In this document: piece by piece, positions 54,024 to 64,000 of the stretch
Numbering within the stretch: position 1 is the stretch's first letter
Layout: the number at the start of each line of letters is the position of its first letter
Source of the DNA: Zygnema cylindricum
Taxonomy: Eukaryota; Streptophyta; Zygnematophyceae; Zygnematales; Zygnemataceae
Assembly (NCBI GenBank): GCA_037447655.1
Contig: JBBHKE010000771.1
Location: forward strand, 36,067 to 100,066
DNA: 64,000 nt
Reading direction: 5' to 3'
Notes under the pieces: model-generated
The model's input: the letters and a program-made list of their open reading frames with translations, nothing else
Told to the model about the DNA's origin: nothing
Databases searched by the model: none
Position numbers and translations under genes: made by a program

Positions 54024-54790
54024 TAGGTTAATAACAAGGTAACTAAGCTATCTCATCAAGATGAACCTCAAACTTATGGAGAGGCAATAACTTGTCCAGA
54101 AAGAAACCGGTGTAAGACAGCCATCAATGAGGAGATGGCCTCAATTATGGCAGGCGATACTTGGGAGCTGGTGGATTGTCCACCTAAACGAAAACCAATC
54201 GGTTGTAAGTGGGTTTTCAAATTAAAATTGAACCCAGATAACACAATGGAGCGCTACAAGGCCCGATTAGTGGCAAAGGGATTTACACAAAGAGAGGGAA
54301 TTGACTACGAGGAAACCTTTGCCCCGCTGGTCAGATTTCCCTCCGTCCGCATACTTCTCAGCCTGGCAGCAGCGGAAGACATGGAAGTGCACCATATGGA
54401 CTTCAAGACAACCTTTTTGCATGGAGAATTGGAAGAGGAGATCTTCATGCGACAACCCGAAGGGTTTGTGGTGGAAAGAGAGGAGAGTAAGGTATGCCGG
54501 CTAATTAAATCTCTTTATGGTTTGAAATAGGCGCCTCGACAGTGGAATAAGAAGCTTGATGAGTTTCTTACCAGTCTGGGATATATCCGGATCAGCTTAG
54601 ATAACTCAATCTATGTTTTCGAAGATGAGGAAGGTTTTATATTTATTGCAATTTATGTTGATGATTTGCTTGTTTTAAGTAAATCAATGGAAAAAATTAA
54701 TTAACTGAAAACCGATCTTAAAGGGAGATTTGAAATGAAGGATATGGGGGAAGCAAAATATATTTTGGGAATTCAAGTAGAGAGAGACTG
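54024..54790 (+). pseudogene. Copia-3 reverse transcriptase, first copy
   Basis: TWELVDCPPKRKPIGCKWVF, RYKARLVAKGFTQREGIDY, ETFAPLVRFPSVRILLSLAA, TFLHGELEEEIFMRQPEGF, then SLYGLK* and the catalytic YVDDLLVLS. Interrupted by TAG after SLYGLK and TAA after MEKIN. The region 53694-54026 is the variable acidic linker between integrase and RT. Confidence 0.85.
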
Positions 54791-54799
54791 AAAAAGGAA

Positions 54800-55640
54800 A
54801 ATTATAAGATTGACTCAAAAAGAAGCAATAGGGAACATGCTTGAAAAATTTCAAATGGATAAAGCTAATAGTTGTACAACTCCAATGGAGTTGAAGAAGG
54901 GAAGTGAGGGGAGTGAGGAAGAAAGAGTCATAGTCTTAGACGAGGAATTATCTCCTGAAGAACGGAACATGCAGACTATTACTTACAGGCAAGTAGTGGG
55001 AAGTCTAATCTATTTTATGAATTGTACCCGGCCGGATTTAGCTGCAGCTGTAGGAGTGCTGAGTAGAAGTCTAAATGCTCCCACTAAGAGGGATTAGGAG
55101 GCAGCTAAGATAGTCCTTAGATATTTGATAGGAACTAGGGATCTATGGTTGCATTTGGGTGGGGAGAATACTGACATCACTACTTGGAGTGATGCTAGTT
55201 ATGGTGATGCTCCGATGAGGAGATGCACTTCTGGATATGTATTATATGTGGGTGATGGGGCTTGCTGTTGGAGTAGCAAACAGCAAAAGGTTATTGCTCA
55301 GTCCACCATGGAAGCTGAGTATATGGCCTCTTGCTCTGCTGTAAAAGAATTGATGTGGGTCAAGTCTTTACTTGGTGAACTTGGTCATCTTAAGAGTGGT
55401 GTGGAGAAAATTTTTTGTGATAATCAAGCAGCAATCGCTATTTCTGCCAATCCTAAACATCATTTTAAAGCTAAACACATGGACATTAGACTCAGCTTTG
55501 TTAGAGAGAAAGTAGAAAATTAAATATTCAGTTTAGAGTACCGACCAGATAGTGAGATGGTAGCAGATATGATGACCAAACCTGTGCCTTCCCCTAAGCT
55601 AATTTTCTACAGGGAGAAGTGTGGTCTGAAATTAAAGATT
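54800..55640 (+). pseudogene. Copia-3 RNase H, first copy
   Basis: YRQVVGSLIYFMNCTRPDLA, LWLHLGGENTDITTWSDASY, CTSGYVLYVGDGACCWSSKQ, STMEAEYMASCSAVKELMWV, FCDNQAAIAIS and KHHFKAKHMDIRLSFVREK. Stops at 55096 and around 55521. Confidence 0.85.
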
Positions 55641-55659
55641 GACTAGAAAATAAGGGGAG

Positions 55660-55948
55660 TGTAGAAACTAATGGTTTTTAAAGTATTTTCTAGGTTTGAA
55701 TAGAAATAAAGAAGCCGAGGCAGTCTACCTCTAACTTCTCTCTCCAACTCTCATACTTGTCGCAGTCACTGAGAAATTGGAGAGGGAGCTAGAGCCATGG
55801 CTACCTAGGCTATCCAGAGGTTTACGGGAATATATATTTTAGTTAGGGGTTTAATTTACTAAAAGGTATGTGCCGGCCACATGATTTGATCCTGGTACCT
55901 ACCGGCCGGCAGTCAACTGGTAGTCGGTAGCCTTTGCCGTTAAGTCTA
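55660..55948 (+). repeat. Partial copia LTR ending at the fusion point
   Basis: Begins TGTAGAAACTAATGG after TAAGGGGAG, stays collinear with the other LTRs through GCCGTTAAGTCTA, then changes to RT-upstream sequence (AAGGTAACTAAAC) homologous to 54037. Confidence 0.85.
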
Positions 55949-57538
55949 CAAGGTAACTAAACTATCTCATCAAGATGAACCTCAAGCCTATGGAGAGGCG
56001 ATGACTTGTCCAGAAAGAAATCGGTGGAAGACAGCCATCAATGAGGAGATGGCCTCAATCATGGCAGCCGATACTTGGGAGCTGGTGGATTGTCCACCTA
56101 ACCGAAAACCAATCGGTTGTAAGTGGGTTTTCAAATTAAAACTGAACCCAGATAATACAATCGAGCGCTACAAGGCCAGATTAGTGGCAAAGGGATTTAC
56201 ATAAAAGGAGGTAATTGACTACAAGGAAACCTTTGCCCCGGTGGTCAGATTTCCCTCCGTCCGCATACTTCTCAGTTTAGTAGCAGCGAGAGACATGGAA
56301 GTACACCAGATGGACATCAAGACAACCTTTTTGCATGGAGAATTGGAAGAGGAGATCTTCATGCGACAACCCGAAGGTTTTGTGGAGGAAGGAGAGGAGA
56401 GTAAGGTATGCCGGCTGATTAAATCTATTTATGGTTTGAAACAGGCGCCTCGACAGTGGAATAAGAAGCTTGATGAGTTTCTTGCCGGTCAGGGATATAT
56501 TTGGATCAGCTCAGATCACCCAATCTATGTTTTCGAAGATGAGGAAGGTTTTATATTTATAAAAATTTATGTTGATGATTTGCTTGTTTTAAGTAAATCA
56601 ATGGAAAAAATTAATAAATTGATAACCGATCTTAAGGGGAGATTTGAAATGAAGGATATGGGACAAGCAAAATAAATTATGGGAATTTAAGTAGAGAGAG
56701 ACCGAAAAAGGAAATTATAAGACTGACTGAAAATGAAGCAATAGGGAACATGCTTGAAAAATTTCAAATGGATAAAGCTAATAGTTATACAACTCCAATG
56801 GAGTTGAAGAAGGGAAGTGAGGGGAGTGAGGAAGAAGGAGTCATAGTCTTAGACGAGGAATTATCTCTTGAAGAATAGAAGTTGATGCAGTTTATTCCTT
56901 ACAGGCAAGTAGTGGGAAGTCTAATCTATTTTATGAATTGTACCCGGCCGGATTTAGCTGCAGGTGTAGGAGTGCTGAGTAGAAGTCTAAATGCTCCCAC
57001 TAAGAAGGATAGGGAGGCAGCTAAGAGAGTCCTTAGATATTTGATAGGAACTAGGGATCTATGGTTGCATTTGGGTGGAGAGAATACTGATATCACTACT
57101 TGGAGTGATGCCAGTTATGGTGATGCTCCGATGAGGAGATGCACTTCTGGATATGTATTATATGTGGGTGATGGGGCTTGCTGTTGGAGTAGCAAACAGC
57201 AAAAGGTTATTGCTCAATCCACCACGGAGGCTGAGTATATGGCATCTTGCTCAGCTGTAAAAGAATTGATGTGGGTCAAGTCTTTGAGTGGTGTGCAGAA
57301 TTTTTTTTGTGATAATCAGGCAGCAATCGCTATTTTTGTTAATCCTAAACATCATTTTAAAGCCAAACACATGGACATCAGACTCAGCTTTGTTAAAGAG
57401 AAAGTAGAAAACAAAATAATCAGTTTAGAGTACACACCAGATAGTGAGATGGTAGCAGATATGATGACCAAACCTGTGCCTTTCCCTAAGCTAATTTTCT
57501 GCTGGGAGAAGTGTGGTCTGAAATTAAAGATTGACTAG
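55949..57538 (+). pseudogene. Copia-3 RT and RNase H, second copy
   Basis: Second copy of the region 54035-55650. RT frames 56001-56204 and 56241-56675 (KWVFKLKLNPDNTIERYKAR, DIKTTFLHGELEEEIFM, SIYGLKQAPRQWNKKL, YVDDLLVLS), with TAA after KGFT. RNase H frame 56882-57538 is fully open (218 codons) through the C-terminus DMMTKPVPFPKLIFCWEKCG. Stops differ from the first copy, so the two decayed separately. Confidence 0.85.
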
Positions 57539-57551
57539 AAAATAAGGGGAG

Positions 57552-58608
57552 TGTAGAAATTAATGGTACATTTTTTAGTATTTTCTAGGTCTAAATAGAA
57601 ATATAGAAAGAAGCCGAGGCAGTCTACCTCTAACTTCTCTCTCCAAACTCTCAAACTTGTCGCAGTCATTGAGAAATTGAAGAGGGAGCTAGAGCCATGG
57701 CTACCTAGGCTATCCAGAGGTTTACGTGAAATTTATATTAGTTAGGTTTTATTTATTTAAAAGGAATGTGCCGGCGATAAGAATTGATCCTTGTACCTAC
57801 CGGCCGGCAGACAGGAAGTAGCCGGTAGCCTTAGCCGTTAACTCTAGGTGTAACATTATGTAGTATATAGTTTAATATTTATTTAAACATGTAAACGTAA
57901 GATAAATCATTTAACTGTAATTGTTTACGGTATACATAGATCCGGTTATATATAAGTACGGAATACGGTACGAACAAGAAATCAATACCGGGCATTTATT
58001 TCTTAAGTGAAACAAATACCGCGCATGTATTTATTACGGCTACGATTAAATTCGATTCTAATCGGACGGCCGGAATTAGCGTCGAGATCGCGGAAAAAGA
58101 TTTCGGCGGTTTGTGGCCATCGCCACGTCGGATGACGCGTGGCGTAATTACATTGGATCGTGGAATCTTCGGAGATTATGGCACCGAATCCGGATATGAC
58201 ATGTGTCGACATTTAGGGCATGTCGTACACTGTCCGTACATAAAGTACACCGGGGGTTGTACTTTTGCGTAAGGAACTGTATTCTGATTGGTGCTGTACA
58301 TCAGTCGATAGAGTCTGTGAGAGAGATAAGACTTAGAAAAATTAGGAGATAGGACCCTCTCTCCCAGAGAGCTTTTGTATAAAAGGTCAACTTTGACCCT
58401 CCATAACTTACTGCTCAGGGGAGCAAATTCAGAGATTCTTTTTGCTATCGACTCACGGGAGTCTTGCCTCCACAAGGGTGCAGGTGGTCAGAGTGTTTGT
58501 CTGCCAGGGTGGCAGTTATTCTTGCTGAAACACAAAGGGGTCAGGATTATCCTAGAGGCTTCTTGGAAGCTGTCCACTCTGAGGACTTATGGAGGTCTCA
58601 AAGTTTCA
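57552..58608 (+). repeat. Copia-3 3' LTR (second element)
   Basis: 1057 bp, TGTAGAAATTAATGG ... AAGTTTCA, preceded by TAAGGGGAG. It has the ACGT-core pair at 58121-58144 and a good TATA box TATAAAAG at 58378-58385. Confidence 0.85.
58121..58144 (+). promoter_or_regulatory. Paired ACGT-core (G-box/ABRE-like) inverted repeat in LTR
   Basis: CGCCACGTC and GACGCGTGGCG face each other across four bases, about 235 bp upstream of the LTR TATA box. Sister copies at 50831-50854 and 59817-59840 contain GACACGTGGCG, a match to the plant ABRE/G-box consensus ACACGTGGC. bZIP binding is inference. Confidence 0.55.
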
Positions 58609-59260
58609 TGTGGTATCATGTTGGTTCACCTTTTTGTGACGTGTACGCGATTTCGAGTACGCATCTAATTAAATACATACTAATTTTGTGCGCACTGTTT
58701 GTTTCGTTTCATTTCGTAGGTACAGGATCTCGATGGTCCTTTCGCAAATATCGTTTGGGCGACGCGTCGCGATTTCCTTGAGTATTATGTGCGGTATGTT
58801 TCGTTTCGTGCGTACGTATGCGATTTTGGAGTATAGACGCCTAGTATCCTTTGGCGACGAAGCGCGATTTCCGGAAGCATTGATGGCGCTTCAATGTACT
58901 TTTATTCCTTAAAGTTGTGGACCCACGTGGGTTCACGCATACATGTAGATAGGGAGGGTTTTTACCCTCGGACGGTGGATTTTGTTAGGCGTACGCCAGA
59001 CGATGTTGGTCGCCTATTGGCCAAACATCTTAAGTAGTTCGTTCATGTGAACTAGCTTGGACTTAGGTTAGGGTATGCGAAGCGTAGCTAATACTTAGTC
59101 TATTTTCAGACTTATAATTTCCAGCTTTTGGACAAGAATTTTCTCTAAACGGCGGAGCTTTTCTCTTGCTCTCTCTCTCACCGATTGCTCAAGTTTCTTC
59201 TTTTCTTTTGCTAGCTAGCTGTAGAGGCTAGATATTTTACGTACATTCTCCCTTGTAATT
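58609..59260 (+). mobile_element. Gypsy-A-type LTR fragment
   Basis: Reverse complement of most of 12865-13575 (ATGTTGGTTCACC, GTTTGTTTCGTTTCATTTC, GCGATTTCCTTGAGTATT, GTGGGTTCACGCAT). It lacks the LTR's first ~150 bp and is cut at 59260 by copia-4 after CTTGTAATT. Confidence 0.8.
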
Positions 59261-60451
59261 TGTTGAAATTTAATTTTTTTCTAGGTCTAGAGATTGTAAA
59301 ATAAAAGGCAAAAAGGGGACAGTGACAGGCTGCCTCTAACTCTTCACTCAAGTCCCCACACTTGTCGCAGTCACTGAAGACTTGAAGAGAAGTTGGATCC
59401 ATGGCTGCGTAGGCTGTCCAAAGAGGACAAGAAGGCAAATCTTGATACAGTTGTCTAAAAGGTTTGACTGATCCAGGAATTGATCCAGGTACCTGCCGTC
59501 CGTCAAACTAGCCGTTAGCTTTAACCAATAAGTCTAAATCCAATGCTGGAGTATAATACGTTTGACAGATATTTATATCGGTACACGTAGACTAGTTCGT
59601 ACAACGGTAAATAGATACGTAATGCATAGATACAATTTTGTATAGTACGGAGTACGATTTAATATATTTTATGAAACGGATACCGCACATTTGTTTCGAA
59701 CGCGAAACAAATATCGCGCGTGTATTTTCAACGGCTACAATTGTATCCAGTTTGAATAGACGGCCACGATAGGCGCCACGATCACGCAATATACACTTTT
59801 GGCATTTTTCAGCCATCGCCACGTCATGTGACACGTGGCGCGACAATGTTGGATTACGACGACTCCGGAGATTGCGGGAACGAATTCGGCTATGACACGT
59901 GTCGACATTTTTGCCATATCGTACGATGGTCGTACAGAAAGTACACCGGTACTTGTACTTTTTTGCACGACACAGTAATTTGATTGGTGCCGTACTTGAG
60001 TAGATAGAGTTTTAGAGGGGGAATAGGACTTAGAAAATTTTGGGTAGGTAGTTGCCTCTCCCAGAGAGCACCTTGTATAAATGACAAACTTTGGCCAGCC
60101 ATAACTATCAATTTAATTGACCATTTTCATTGATTCTTTTTGCTACGGACTCAAGGGAGTCCTCGTTACACAAGGGTGTAGTCGGTCAGAGTTTTAATCT
60201 GCCAGGGTGGCGGTATTTCTAAGGGAAAGTCAAAGTGGGTGAATTTGTCCAAATCTCATATTCTAACTTTGCATTTTGTGGTGGAACTGAGCACGCCGAA
60301 AGTGTTATTTCACAAGGGTGAATCTATATTGGGGTTCTGACTGTCAACAGGTCAGTCATTTGGGTTAATATCAACTTGGAGTCGGCACTATCTAGATTAG
60401 TTTCTTTTGGATCAGCTTACTCTAAGGGCCAATGGAGGTCTCAGAGTTTCA
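59261..60451 (+). repeat. Copia-4 5' LTR
   Basis: 1191 bp, TGTTGAAATTTAATTTTT ... CAGAGTTTCA, followed by CG and the primer site TTATGGGCCCA (60454-60464). Core motifs: ACTTGTCGCAGTCACTGA near 59353, antisense B-box-like GATCCAGGTACC near 59480, ACGT-core pair at 59817-59840, TATAAATG at 60076-60083. Confidence 0.85.
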
Positions 60452-60455
60452 CGTT

Positions 60456-61733
60456 ATGGGCCCACCATCTAGGGTGCCTATGTTTGATGGAACAAGCTTC
60501 ACTTATAAGGAGTTTACAATACAAGGATTGCTTTTTGTGAAGCACTTATGGGGAATTATCTCGAGACAAGTGAGATGTCCGCCAAATGGCTTTGGAGGAG
60601 CTTACTATGGAGAATCATCTAAGGCTGCCCAGAATATCAACCGGAGTTCAGATGCAACGGAAGGTGAAGGGAAAAATATTTCCGTGGATGGGGAAAAATG
60701 GAGAAGGAAAAAGGGACACTTATGGTGAGGGGAGCTAGGCTCTCAGCTATGGTACCACTTGTAGGGATTAAAACTGAAAAAAATGACAGAAAAATATAGG
60801 AATACAAAAACACTATAGCAAAACATCTCATACTTAGATATGTGTCTAAGTCCATAGCAATCACTCTTTTAAGTCTAACCAAGTCTTCAGAGGTATGGGA
60901 AGCACTAATTCAGATTTATAAGAGTGAGACTATTTAGAGGCAGCAGTTAGTAAAACAACAAATAGAGGCCTATGTTTATAAAGGCGGTAACATGATAGAG
61001 TTTTGCAATGATATTGCTCCATTTTATGTTGAGCTTGCTAGTGCGGGATATGTAGAATCTGCGGAGAGGAAGATTAATACACTACTTATGAAACTCACAG
61101 ATGAGTACAAAAACATCATTTGTCGTATGTAGGCAATGGATGGCTCCTCATGGACTTGGAGCTTTACCATGGGGATAATTTTTGTGAGGGAAAGCACTTT
61201 GGAGCTTCGTATGGGAAGTGACAGGGTGAATGCATTTACAGCTGGTGGTGATTGGCGGAAGCGTGATGAGAGGACTTGTGGTGATTGGCGGAAGCGTGAT
61301 AAGAGGAACGGTGGTGACGAGCGGAAGCGTGATGAGAAGAATGGTGGTGACGAGCGGAAGCGTGATGAGAGGAAGAAAGACAAAGGTAAACCATATCGAA
61401 ACTTTGGTGGAAAGAGAGGGAGAGGAAAAGAAAGAGGAGCTTTGAAAAAGGGGGTTTTCTTCTTTTGTAGGGAACCGGGTCATTATATGGAGGAATGCCC
61501 TTGTTTGGAAAAACATAGAAGTTGGAATGTGGATGAAGAGGAACAAGGTGAAGAGGAGAAAGAGGATGAAGGTATTTTAGAGCTTCTCCGAATTAGTAGT
61601 ATGGGGAAGAGAGAAAAGCACACAGAAATTCCACGAAAACAACAATGTGCTTTTGGAGGTATAAGGGAAGTAAAGAGAGAGGGGTACTTGAGGATGTCCA
61701 GGAGTGTAGAGTGTATGACTTAGAAATGAGAAA
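60456..61733 (+). pseudogene. Copia-4 gag (gag-only type) with expanded basic repeat
   Basis: Opens MGPPSRVPMFDGTSFTYKEF from the ATG inside the primer site, then LWGIISRQVRCPPNGFGG. A decayed core (several stops) leads to 61136-61723, with the CCHC knuckle CFFCREPGHYMEEC counterpart (FFFCREPGHYMEEC, first Cys changed to Phe in this reading) and EIPRKQQCAFGG followed by the gag-only tail. A GGD..RKRDER unit of ~30-33 bp is present in four copies at 61243-61375, versus one in copia-2. The tail is cut at 61733 by an LTR scrap. Confidence 0.8.
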
Positions 61734-61882
61734 GTCTATGCCGATGCGTGTCCTTGTAGAAGTACAGTACACTTTTTTATCTTTATTACTACTGTAAAAC
61801 TATTAGGGGTCAGTACTAAAGTGTTTATACTAAAAAATATTCTAAGTACTTATCCCTCTCTTACTGACCCATTTACTGAGTA
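61734..61882 (-). mobile_element. Scrap of copia-1-type LTR
   Basis: Reverse complement of about 20475-20640, including CTATTAGGGGTCAG and AATATTCTAAGTACT. Confidence 0.75.
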
Positions 61883-62804
61883 CTAAAGCTGAATAAAGAA
61901 AATTAGAAATGAAACGAATTAAAATAAACTAGACATAAGAATACAATTGAAACAAGCAATAAAGAAAATTAGAAAGAAACAAATTAAGTACTGGAATATT
62001 TGCGACAGTAGCCACTAGGCCTTGAAGTCATCAATATTCCCTACAGGAGTCCAATCAGCTGGTAAGAACCATTCTTTAGCCGGATGAAGAGCCGAGATAA
62101 CTGTTATTTCTCCAAGGCCAGACAAGGTGAGTACCAGCCCGTACGGTCAGCATCCAGACAGCAAGAAAACACGAAGTCCACAGACACAATTCACAAATCA
62201 CAGCAAGTAGAAGAGAGTCTGAGGGAAACCTTGCAGGCTGGCTTGCGCCGGTTGATTAGGAAAGGTCTTAGTACAAAGAGAAGGAAAAACTCAGAGACAA
62301 TTACTAGGATAGACCATGGGTCTGAAAAGCAAAACCCTAACTCGAAACTAACTTGTCACTAAATATTAGGTGGAAACCCTAAGATCACAATGTTCGACAA
62401 ATCCCGAGAAAAAACCTGCCTGAAAACGACAACCTTCCAATGTAGGATTCCCGTACTTAATTTGCAAAAGTTATCATCTCGCCAAATGGCATTTATCCTA
62501 TGCTTTCACTAATCCGTACGGCTACACTAATTCCTACATGTTTGCAGGTTTCTATGTTAAAACACTGCCTGTTTCAAGAGACGACCGCTACGTGGCCGCC
62601 TCGGACTGCCTTACATCTACACCTCGAGGATGAAAACCCTCCCTAAGCTAAGCAAAAATGATACATGAACCTCCAAGGGTTCATGACTTTAGACACCTGT
62701 CAGGTTTGTAGCCGTCATGTTTGTAGCCGTTTGAATTCCTAACTACCTGTCAGGTTTGTAGCCGTTTAAATTCCTGACGTGTGATGTCGTACCCCAGTCC
62801 AGTT
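61883..62804 (-). mobile_element. Gypsy-B-type LTR fragment
   Basis: Collinear with 38700-39575: GACAGTAGCCACTAGG, AGTCCAATCAGC, CTTGCGCCGGTTGATTAGG, AACGACAACCTTCCAATGT, the CACCTCGAGGATGAAAACCC block. The first ~100 bp are AT-rich with a duplicated AATAAAGAAAATTAGAAA. Interrupted at 62804 by copia-5 after GTCCAGT. Confidence 0.8.
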
Positions 62805-63792
62805 TGCAACTCTGAGACCTCTATTGGTACACAAAACAGGCAACTTACTAGAAGCCTCTAGGATGACCTCAACCCCTTTTGGGTCTGTACAAGTATAGCT
62901 GACACCCAGACACTCTACAGACTGACCAAAGTGCACCTCTTTAAATAGCTGACTCCCCTGAGTCTGCCACAAAAAGAATCCTTGAATTTGCTTCCCTGAG
63001 CACTGAATTATCAATGGTCAAAGATGACTTTTTATATAGAAGCTCTCTAAGAGAGAGGCGGCTACCTCTAATTTCCTAAGTTCTAAACCCCTCTCTAAAC
63101 CCTCTAATACTGATGTATGGAGCCAATCAATTAAGTGTATAGTACAAACAGGTACTTTGTTTGGAGAACTTTTTGTACGGCCATTGTACGACATGGTCAA
63201 AAAGACGACGCATGCGATATCCGAGTTCGCCATAGTATGTCCCGTAGATGCCGTCATCCAATGTCATGTTGCCACGTGTCACCTGGTGTGGCTTTGACCA
63301 GAAACCGCCAAATAGATCATTCTGTGATGTCGGCTTCTTTCTCTGTCGTTGGATTGATGTCGGCCTTAATTTATAGCTGTTTAAAATACAAACAATACTT
63401 TTGAGTGTAATTCTATTTAACTGTGTTTGTGTGATTGTGGTCCGTTTGTCAGTAAACCAAACTTCTCTATTTTGTTATCTTTAAGTAGCTATCGTACCCT
63501 ATATACTTCAGCACAGGTCTTAGACTATAGGTTAACACTAACGGCTAGATTAACGGACGGTAGGTACCGGGATCAAATCTTGGGTCTGTCAATCCTTTTG
63601 GTAAGTTTACCAATGATCTGCCTTCTGACAAGAAGGAGCATAGGCAGCCATGGCTCTAGCTTCCTCTCCAGCTTTCAGTGAATACGACAAGTATGGGGTC
63701 TAGAGAGAGAAGTTAAAAGCAAGCTGCCTCTGGTTTTTCTTGTTCTTATTTAAATCATTTAAATAACCTACGAAATACCTTTAATTTCAACA
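62805..63792 (-). repeat. Copia-5 3' LTR
   Basis: 988 bp; on minus TGTTGAAATTAAAGG ... GAGTTGCA (one change from GTTTCA). Contains GCCACGTGTC at 63271-63280, a TATATAAAAAG box near 63030 and antisense GGGATCAAATC at 63569-63579. Confidence 0.85.
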
Positions 63793-64000
63793 CTCCCCTT
63801 ATTTCCTAGTCACTTTTAATTTTAAGTCCACATCTCTCTCTGCAAAAAAATAATTTAGGAGAAGGTTTAGGCTTAGTCATCATGTCTGCCACCATCTCAC
63901 TGTCTGGTCTGTATTCTAGACTTATTATTTTGTTCTCCACCTTTTCCCTAACAAAGCTAAGTTTGATGTCCATGTGTTTTGCTTTAAAATGATGTTTGGG
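63793..64000 (-). CDS. Copia-5 RNase H, C-terminal end (runs off window)
   Basis: The minus strand from 64000 encodes KHHFKAKHMDIKLSFVREK, NKIISLEYRPDSEMVADMMT and the terminal KLFFCRERCGL-type segment, then a stop and the purine tract AAGGGGAG before the LTR. The rest of the element lies beyond the window. No stop is seen in this short part, so copia-5 may be less decayed than copia-3. Confidence 0.75.

Larger units (their letters stand above)
50267..58608 (+). mobile_element. Copia-3: fused double copia element
   Basis: Layout: full LTR, gag, protease, integrase, RT, RNase H, purine tract, first ~289 bp of an LTR, then abruptly a second RT and RNase H copy, purine tract and a full LTR. The left flank is gypsy-B gag leader (GAGAT), the right flank a gypsy-A-type LTR (TGTGG); the two differ. 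Both pol copies carry independent stops. It is best explained as two copia insertions at different loci fused by deletion at 55948. Confidence 0.85.

Overview
This window is eukaryotic nuclear DNA from a streptophyte (plant or charophyte-grade green alga). Three host gene pieces carry introns with GT/AG ends and pyrimidine-rich tracts: a complete plant-type cytochrome b561, the last two exons of a plant-type O-fucosyltransferase-like protein, and a LysM exon. Everything else is repeats. A cytosine-C5 methyltransferase lies inside a Ty3/gypsy element; as I recall, such captures have been reported from charophytes, so a large-genome charophyte (Chara-like) is my best guess, but this is inference.

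Layout. 1-10.9 kb: hAT and TA-flanked DNA-transposon debris, two long polypurine arrays, and the 3' end of the O-fucosyltransferase-like gene. 10.9-21.8 kb: stacked LTR fragments, the minus-strand pol remnant of gypsy-A (tail of a methyltransferase, RT, RNase H, integrase, PHD finger) and copia-1, a gag-only element with an acidic/basic tail. 21.8-32.3 kb: DNA transposons, including a MITE nested in a TA-flanked element whose empty site survives elsewhere in the window, a tRNA-derived SINE-like head, one unassigned exon-like ORF, an AT-rich array, a GAT microsatellite, a ~150-bp tandem array and a complete 895-bp hAT element with a perfect 8-bp target duplication. 32.3-36.9 kb: the gene island, with cytochrome b561 (four exons, + strand) and a two-LysM exon (- strand). 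38-64 kb: gypsy-B (- strand; gag, protease, methyltransferase, RT, RNase H, integrase, PHD) split by gag-only copia-2 and flanked at its gag start by copia-3, a fused double copia; then copia-4 (gag-only, truncated), LTR fragments, and the 3' end of copia-5 running off the window.

How the parts relate. Gypsy-A and gypsy-B share one architecture with two unusual host-like domains, a C5 cytosine methyltransferase between protease and RT and a PHD finger after the integrase. That suggests an element able to write DNA methylation and possibly read chromatin. The copia elements share a primer site complementary to the anticodon arm of initiator tRNA-Met, placed so that the gag start codon lies inside it. 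Several are gag-only and swap pol for a charged tail at one conserved point (CAxGG), so they probably depend on relatives for enzymes. Copia LTRs from several subfamilies keep the same small set of motifs (an ACGT-core pair resembling a plant G-box/ABRE, a TATA box, an 18-bp core and an antisense tRNA B-box-like motif). Almost every transposon ORF is broken, so the window is a graveyard rather than an active locus.
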